Of a stretch of DNA of 64,000 nucleotides, positions 58,621 to 64,000 are shown one piece after another. The notes below the pieces were generated by a model. It saw nothing but the letters and a program-made list of their open reading frames with translations, searched no databases and was not told the origin of the DNA. The first letter of the stretch is position 1; each line of letters begins with the position of its first letter. Location: assembly GCA_020631735.1 (NCBI GenBank), contig CM036201.1, forward strand, positions 75,778,353 to 75,842,352, in the 5' to 3' direction. A program made the position numbers and the translations under genes. This stretch comes from Saccharum officinarum. Lineage: Eukaryota > Streptophyta > Magnoliopsida > Poales > Poaceae.

Positions 58621-59460
58621 TGGATGCATCCACACCTTTAACCATAACTTATGATATATATTTTTTCACTCTTCAAAACACTCACACCAACACAAAAGGA
58701 CATATTCCTGTGCCGTAAAAAAAAGGACATATCCCTCTCTTAATTCCATCAATAACTCCAATAAAGGAATAAGACTAAAAACAAACTTTCAAGCGATTAC
58801 CTTTATCAAATTCCAACCACCAATAGGAATTCTAGAGGACTGCAATGTAATACGAAATTTTTCCATGAAGCCCTTTGCAATAAAAAATTGAATCTCATGT
58901 AAATTCATGTGTTTTTCTACGCTCTATCGAAACGTTTAGTCTTACATATTTTTGTGTTTTTTAATCCATGGTAAGATGTCAGAGCATTCTATATTTACGT
59001 TTTTTTTTTCTATTCTTGTATTCCAAAGAAGCCGTTAGATAAAATTCTTGGTCACATGTTTTCTCAACTGCTACTGCCCTCTGTCTTGAAAAATAAGCAA
59101 TCCCAGCTTTATCTTTAGTCAAAATTTCTAAAGTTTAACCGAATTTATAGAAAAGAGTATCCATATCTCTACACAAAATAATTATACTATGAAAATATGT
59201 CAGAATCTAATAACCCTTATTTGACATACTGATTAGATTAAAAATGATGATTTGACTCGATACTATGTCAGAATTGTATTTTTTTAGACTTGTTATAACT
59301 TCGAAAGTTTTGAACACTGTTTTTGTTTGCAAGTAAAGTAGCCTTACTACAAGCTAAATTTACACTTGCAGCAACGCGAATGTACGTGGAAACTGGAACT
59401 ACTAGTCTTTTGGCGTGAACTCCTCCCGCTGGGCGTTTATATATACAGTAGAATAAATAA
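58621..59460. other. Intergenic with Stowaway-like remnant
   Basis: No gene is seen. About 59075-59300 has decayed Stowaway-like features (ctgccctctgtcttgaaaaa at left, agtcaaaatttctaaagttt inside) without a clean right end. Confidence 0.4.
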
Positions 59461-59690
59461 GGCCATGTTTAGTTTGAGGAGTTAAATTTTAATTCTCATC
59501 ACATCGAATGTTGCGGCACATGCATGGAATATTAAATGTAGACTAATTGCATGCATGTTGACACAGTTTAGAGGTTTTTCACGAGACGAATCTATTAAGC
59601 CTAATTACTCTATTATTATAATTTTTTTATCAAATAAGACGAAAGTGCTACAGTACGAGTTAAACTTTAACTCCTCCAACCAAGCACCCC
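59461..59690. mobile_element. Tourist-like MITE
   Basis: The 230-bp unit starts ggccatgtttagtttgagga and ends ctcctccaaccaagcacccc, with imperfect inverted arms (gaggagttaaa / taactcctcc). TAA duplications are at 59458-59460 and 59691-59693. It resembles the MITE in MGDG synthase intron 5. Confidence 0.8.
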
Positions 59691-59761
59691 TAAGTTAAAA
59701 CACGCGGGCCCCTAATCCTGCGACGAGTTTCGATCTCGCAAAAACAAAGCAAGAAACTGTT

Positions 59762-61795
59762 GAGAGAAATTCACCGGCGGTCCCTGAAGTTGGTGGCGGG
59801 TGTCACTTAGGTCCCCGAACTTTGAACAGTGTATTTCTGGGTCCCTGAACTTGGCTTCAGGTGTCATCTAGGTCCCTGAACTTGGCTTGAGGTGTCACTT
59901 AGGTCCCCGAACTTTGAACAGTGTATTCTGGGTCCCTGAACTTGCCTTTGGGTGTCATTTGGATCCCTGAACTTGGCTTCGGGTGTCACCTAGGTCCCAA
60001 TGCTGACGTGGCGTGGTCCTACATGTGGGGCCCACATGTCAGTCGGTTATATTTCTATTTCGGGGTACTGTAGCTATAATTTCTAAAATATTCCAAAAAT
60101 TGTATCTTTTTCATATAATCTCGGATGAAGATGATTTTTATATGAAAAATGTAGCTCTCGACGAAATCTACAACTTTCTAGTTTTGAGTTTTTTAATTTA
60201 AGATCATTAAAATACTTAAAAAAAATTAAACAAATTTTCAGCAGTATATTAATCGCGTACAAGCGCTTGTCGCATTGAAAAAATTATATCTTTTTTATAT
60301 GCTGTCAAATGGAGATGATTTCTATATGAAAGTTGTAGCTCTCGATGAGATCTGCAACTTTCTAGTTTTGAGTTTTTTAATTTGAGGTAGCTAAAATGCT
60401 CAAAAAAATTTATTTAAAATTTGTTCAAAAAAAATTTGAGGTAGCTAAAATGATTTCTAGTGTTGAAAATTTGTTTAATTTTTTTTGAGTATTTTAGCAA
60501 CCTCAAATTAAAAAACTCAAAACTAGAAAGTCGCAGATCTCATCGAGAGCTACAACTTTCATATAGAAATCATCTCCATTTGACAGCATATAAAAATATA
60601 ATTTTTTCAATGCGACAAGCGCTTGTACGCGATTAATATACTGCTAAAAATTTGTTTAATTTTTTTAAGCATTTTAATGATCTCAAATTTAATTGGTTAA
60701 CCGAGGCGAGCAAAGCAACCGTCTCGGTTAATCAGTGTTAACCGTGACCTTTTAATTGGAGGTGGTTGCTTTGCCCTTCTCCATAAAGCAACCGTCTCGA
60801 AAAGATTTCTGTAGTAGTGCTAGTTAAAATTGAGAAAATTCGACATCATATCCTATAACTACTTTTATTTGGGATCATTAAAATGCTTAAAAAAATTAAA
60901 TAAATTTTCAGCAGTATATTAATCGCGTATAAGCGCTTGTCGCATTGGAAAAATTATATTTTTTTATATGCTGTCAAATGGAGATGATTTCTATATGAAA
61001 GTTGTAGCTCTCGATGAGATCTGCGACTTTCTAGTTTTGAGTTTTTAAATTTGAGGTTGCTAAAATGCTCAAAAAAAATTAAACAAATTTTCAACACTAG
61101 AAATCATTTTAGCTACCTCAAATTTTTTTTGAACAAATTTTAAACAAATTTTTTTGAGCATTTTAGCTACCTCAAATTAAAAAACTCAAAACTAGAAAGT
61201 CGCAGATCTCATCGAGAGCTACAACTTTCATATAGAAATCATCTCCATTTGACAGCATATAAAAAAATATAATTTTTCCAATGCGACAAGCGCTTGTACG
61301 CGATTAATATACTGCTGAAAATTTGTTTAATTTTTTTTAAGTATTTTAATGATCTCAAATTAAAAAACTCCAAACTAGAAAGTTGTAGATCTCGTCGAGA
61401 GCTACATTTTTCATATAAAAATCATCTTCATCCGAGATCATATGAAAAAGATACAATTTTTGGAATATTTTAGAAATTATAGCTACAGTACCCCCGAAAT
61501 AGAAATATAACCGACTGACATGTGGGCCCCACATGTAGGACCGCGCCACGTCAGCATTGGGACCTAGATGACACCCGAAGCCAAGTTCAGGGACCCAGAT
61601 GACACCCAAAGCCAAGTTTAGGGACCCAGAATACACTGTTCAAAGTTCGGGGACCTAAGTGACACCTCAAGCCAAGTTCAGGGACCTAGATGACACCTGA
61701 AGCCAAGTTCAGGGACCCAGAAATACACTGTTCAAAGTTCAGGGACCTGAGTGACACCCGCCGCCAACTTCAGGGACCGCCGGTGAATTTCTCTC
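59762..61795. mobile_element. Foldback (long-TIR) Mutator-like element with nested palindromes
   Basis: The 2034-bp element begins gagagaaattcaccggcggt and ends with its reverse complement. It is flanked by near-identical 9-bp duplications gaaactgtt (59753-59761) and gaaactgct (61796-61804). Each arm has tandem copies of a roughly 27-bp unit around ggtccctgaacttggcttc, then an AT-rich block. Each arm also contains its own inverted repeat (left centre about 60430, right centre about 61110), giving the order A-B-C-C'-D-C-C'-B'-A'. No coding region. D is a CACTA-like remnant. Confidence 0.85.
60692..60818 (-). mobile_element. CACTA transposon terminus inside the foldback element
   Basis: On the minus strand from 60818 it begins CACTACTACAGAAATC, a typical CACTA end. 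Subterminal repeats of gagacggttgcttt occur on both orientations (60716, 60760, 60785). The other terminus is not found, so it is a truncated remnant at the centre of the palindrome. Confidence 0.7.
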
Positions 61796-61804
61796 GAAAC
61801 TGCT

Positions 61805-63756
61805 GCTGTATATGCAGTAGCTAGTAGCTACCCGATATGCAGAGAAAAAGAACTCGCCGGGCGTGGAGGTCGATGAGGCAAAAGCGGGGTTTCCACGTGT
61901 GGAAGGCAGCAGGAATCGAATAAAACCCATCAATCATATGGACGCATGCAAGCTGCGACGGATCAGAAGGAAGGGAAAAGGAACAGTGGCGGCAATTTGG
62001 ACGCCATTGGCACAGTTGCTAGCTACTCTCTAGGAGCTACTAGTCTGTGTTCATGTTGCAATCGCAACTGACAAGAGTTTCTTTGCCGAAAGAACTCCAA
62101 AATGATAATTTTTTTCTCGATCGGGCCAAAATGACAAATATACAGAGATCTGACGGGATTCGTCGTGCAGTAATCTCCCGGGGCGTGCGGGGTTTGTCTG
62201 ATTGTCTCGATCTCAAATTCTCAATGCGTTCTGTCCCATCCTCAAGCATCTGAAACGGATTGTCACTGTCGAATAATGCCACGGAAATGTTTTCAGGCCG
62301 ATGGATATAGTATGATAAGTTGCAGACCTGCACAATGCGAGTTCAGACGAACTGAGATGGCATTCTATTTTGTTAACTGAAGCATGCAAACGCGGATTAT
62401 ATTGTTTCGCTTGGCCTGTCACTTGTCTAAACACCAATGCAAGCAGCTGATGCTAATGCCAAGAGCGAGTCCAAGACGTACTCCTGGGTATCTATCGCAA
62501 ACAAGTTCTTACAAATGCGTCGACGATGGTGACTAGCGAGGCCTGAACTCGTTGGCATCAGCGATAACACCAAGCTGACTCCTTTCTGCTAGCTTTGGTT
62601 CTGAAAAATAACATTATCGCTAATCCATGCATCAAGACGACTAATATAAATTAATGCTTATTATTATCTTGGACGATTGCAATTTGTCAAACAGTACAGA
62701 GCCCGTTGCGAATCGATCGAGTGCGTGATCCTCAGACCTCAGCAGCAGCTGCAGCTGCCTGGAAGCAGCTAGCCTAGCTGCCCTGGAGATGCACAAGCAC
62801 AGGTGCAGTGCAGAGCCTGCAACGATTTGTTAAGCACAAAGCACCACGCCGTAGAAATAACAAATGATCAGTTGTCAGTGGTTCATCAGCTCACTATCCT
62901 GAATAATACAGCTAGCAGCAGTAGCAGCTGCCCGTGCAACCTTTCATTCCTCTCTGATGAATCAGAATCACCACCGTGCCGCGCCCATTGTTTAATCCAA
63001 AAACATTGCATTGGCTGCTCAGAGTGATGAGCCGCATGTGAGGAGAATCATGAAGCTGGAGCTGGAATTATTATTCTTTGCATTGGTGACTGACACCTAA
63101 TCGCGGTAGGGGATTAGATAGGTTAGGGTAGGGCCTGTGTATTATACTCCCACTTGTGCAGTTTTTAGTTACAGTAGTTGCTAGTATGTCTGAGATGTAC
63201 ATCAAGTTGCAACACATGAACATTATTAGTATCAGGGATTGATTTCAACGAAAATTAATGACAAGAGTTTATGCCCGCTTGGAACGCAGAAATTTTATAG
63301 GAATCATGTAGCAACTAGTTTAATTTCATAGAAAAAACAGAGAAAAATTATCTTGTTACAAACAAGTGTTAGTTTGTGGTGTGCGCCGTCTGCTTTGCAA
63401 AATGGTACTAATAGCCTTTTGTGCAGTAATTCTGCTGGATTCCGGCCCAAATTTGGATCAACTTATTTGAAGTAGTTCTGAAATTATTTTTTGATTCAAA
63501 GGGAGTATTAAGAAGCATGCATGTTTGTGTAGTGAAAGATATGAGAGAGAGAGAGAGAGAAAAGTTTAAACTTGGATGCTTATGTTATGAGCTGCAGGAT
63601 AAGAAGCTAGCTGATGGAAAATGAATTCTTTGCTACAGTTGGAAGGATGCTATTCATCAAGGCAACTCTTCAGCTCAGCGCAACCAATAAATTTAATCCA
63701 AATCCAATAAATTTCTGACAGAAATTTCTGAGGCCGATCAGCTGATCCGATCTGTG
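61805..63756. other. Intergenic, mostly without features
   Basis: A 97-codon minus frame (62333-62040) looks moderately protein-like but I recognise no family. A fragment similar to the MITE at 10774 starts near 63276 (cttggaacgcagaaatttta). A (GA)n microsatellite lies at about 63542-63560. No supported gene. Confidence 0.4.
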
Positions 63757-64000
63757 TAGGGATGAAAACGATCGGAAACGATCGATAGAAGGCCAAATCA
63801 TTTTTGTTTTCACATCTTTTTCTCGAAAACGAAATCGATACGATATTGTCGAAAACGAATACGGCGTCGATATTTCGGTAATTTCGAAAACGATAGTAGT
63901 CGATCGGAAAATACATCGATAACGATCGAAATCCATAAGAACGATATCTAAAAAACGATAAACACGCCAAACTGTAGAACATGAGAAGATCCATATAACT
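63757..64000. mobile_element. hAT (Ds-like) transposon terminus, continues past window
   Basis: The end tagggatgaaaacgatcgg is followed by dense subterminal motifs (cgatcgg, gaaaacga, tcgaaaacg), the pattern of Ac/Ds-type hAT elements. The preceding bases gatctgtg (63749-63756) are the candidate 8-bp target duplication. The other end lies beyond the window. Confidence 0.7.

Noticed and set aside
1..64000. tRNA, rRNA, CRISPR arrays or bacterial operons
   Set aside because: None seen by eye; tRNA-like matches are only retrotransposon primer-binding sites.

Overview
The window is nuclear DNA of a grass, most likely a panicoid/Andropogoneae-type genome (sorghum, Miscanthus or sugarcane relatives). 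The reasons are intron-rich GT-AG plant genes with GC-rich first exons, dense Tourist- and Stowaway-like MITEs, and nested LTR retrotransposons. The species is inferred, not proven. No bacterial, organellar, rRNA, tRNA or CRISPR features were seen.

Four host genes are supported. (1) A PfkB/ribokinase-like sugar kinase on the minus strand (10244 to 8921, six exons). Its 3' half is missing from the window because a Copia retrotransposon sits in the next intron. (2) A complete eight-exon monogalactosyldiacylglycerol (MGDG) synthase on the plus strand (12276-15305, 477 aa), divergent from the kinase across a 2-kb spacer. (3) A two-exon leucine-rich-repeat receptor kinase of the PEPR/subfamily-XI type on the plus strand (26484-29838, 1084 aa). 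(4) An intronless AGC-VIII protein kinase of the UCN/OXI1 type on the minus strand (40696-42054, 452 aa).

The rest is mobile DNA, often nested. 1-8514: a Copia element (minus, 117-bp LTR) split inside its reverse transcriptase by a 4.08-kb solo LTR (666-4744, TSD gcagt). 10.8-16.9 kb: six or more MITEs around and inside the MGDG synthase gene, one nested in another. 17478-23627: a non-LTR retroposon (TSD aaataggtgac) split by a second solo LTR of the same family (18558-22716, TSD gtccc). 24189-25211: a 1-kb TIR element. 33979-38472: an ORF1-only LINE-like element (14-bp TSD) split by an unrelated solo-LTR-like element (35661-37543, TSD gcatg). 43768-58611: a Mutator-like TIR element with a GC-rich payload, split by a 13.8-kb chromovirus-type Gypsy element (44068-57854, TSD ggctc). 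59762-61795: a 2-kb foldback element with palindromes inside palindromes. 63757-end: the terminus of a Ds-like hAT element.

The most striking observation is in the 13.8-kb Gypsy element. Upstream of gag, on the same strand, lies an extra ORF (53154 to 52180) whose N terminus closely copies the histone H3 tail, 16 of 21 positions by my alignment. It keeps R2, K4, R8, K9, S10 and R17 but has lost K14 and K18. A central domain, a long coiled coil and an acidic C terminus follow. The same element carries a C-terminal chromodomain on its integrase. Together these suggest that the element family interacts with H3-tail readers or writers. The copy here is defective: it has an in-frame stop in the extra ORF and further stops and frameshifts in gag and pol.
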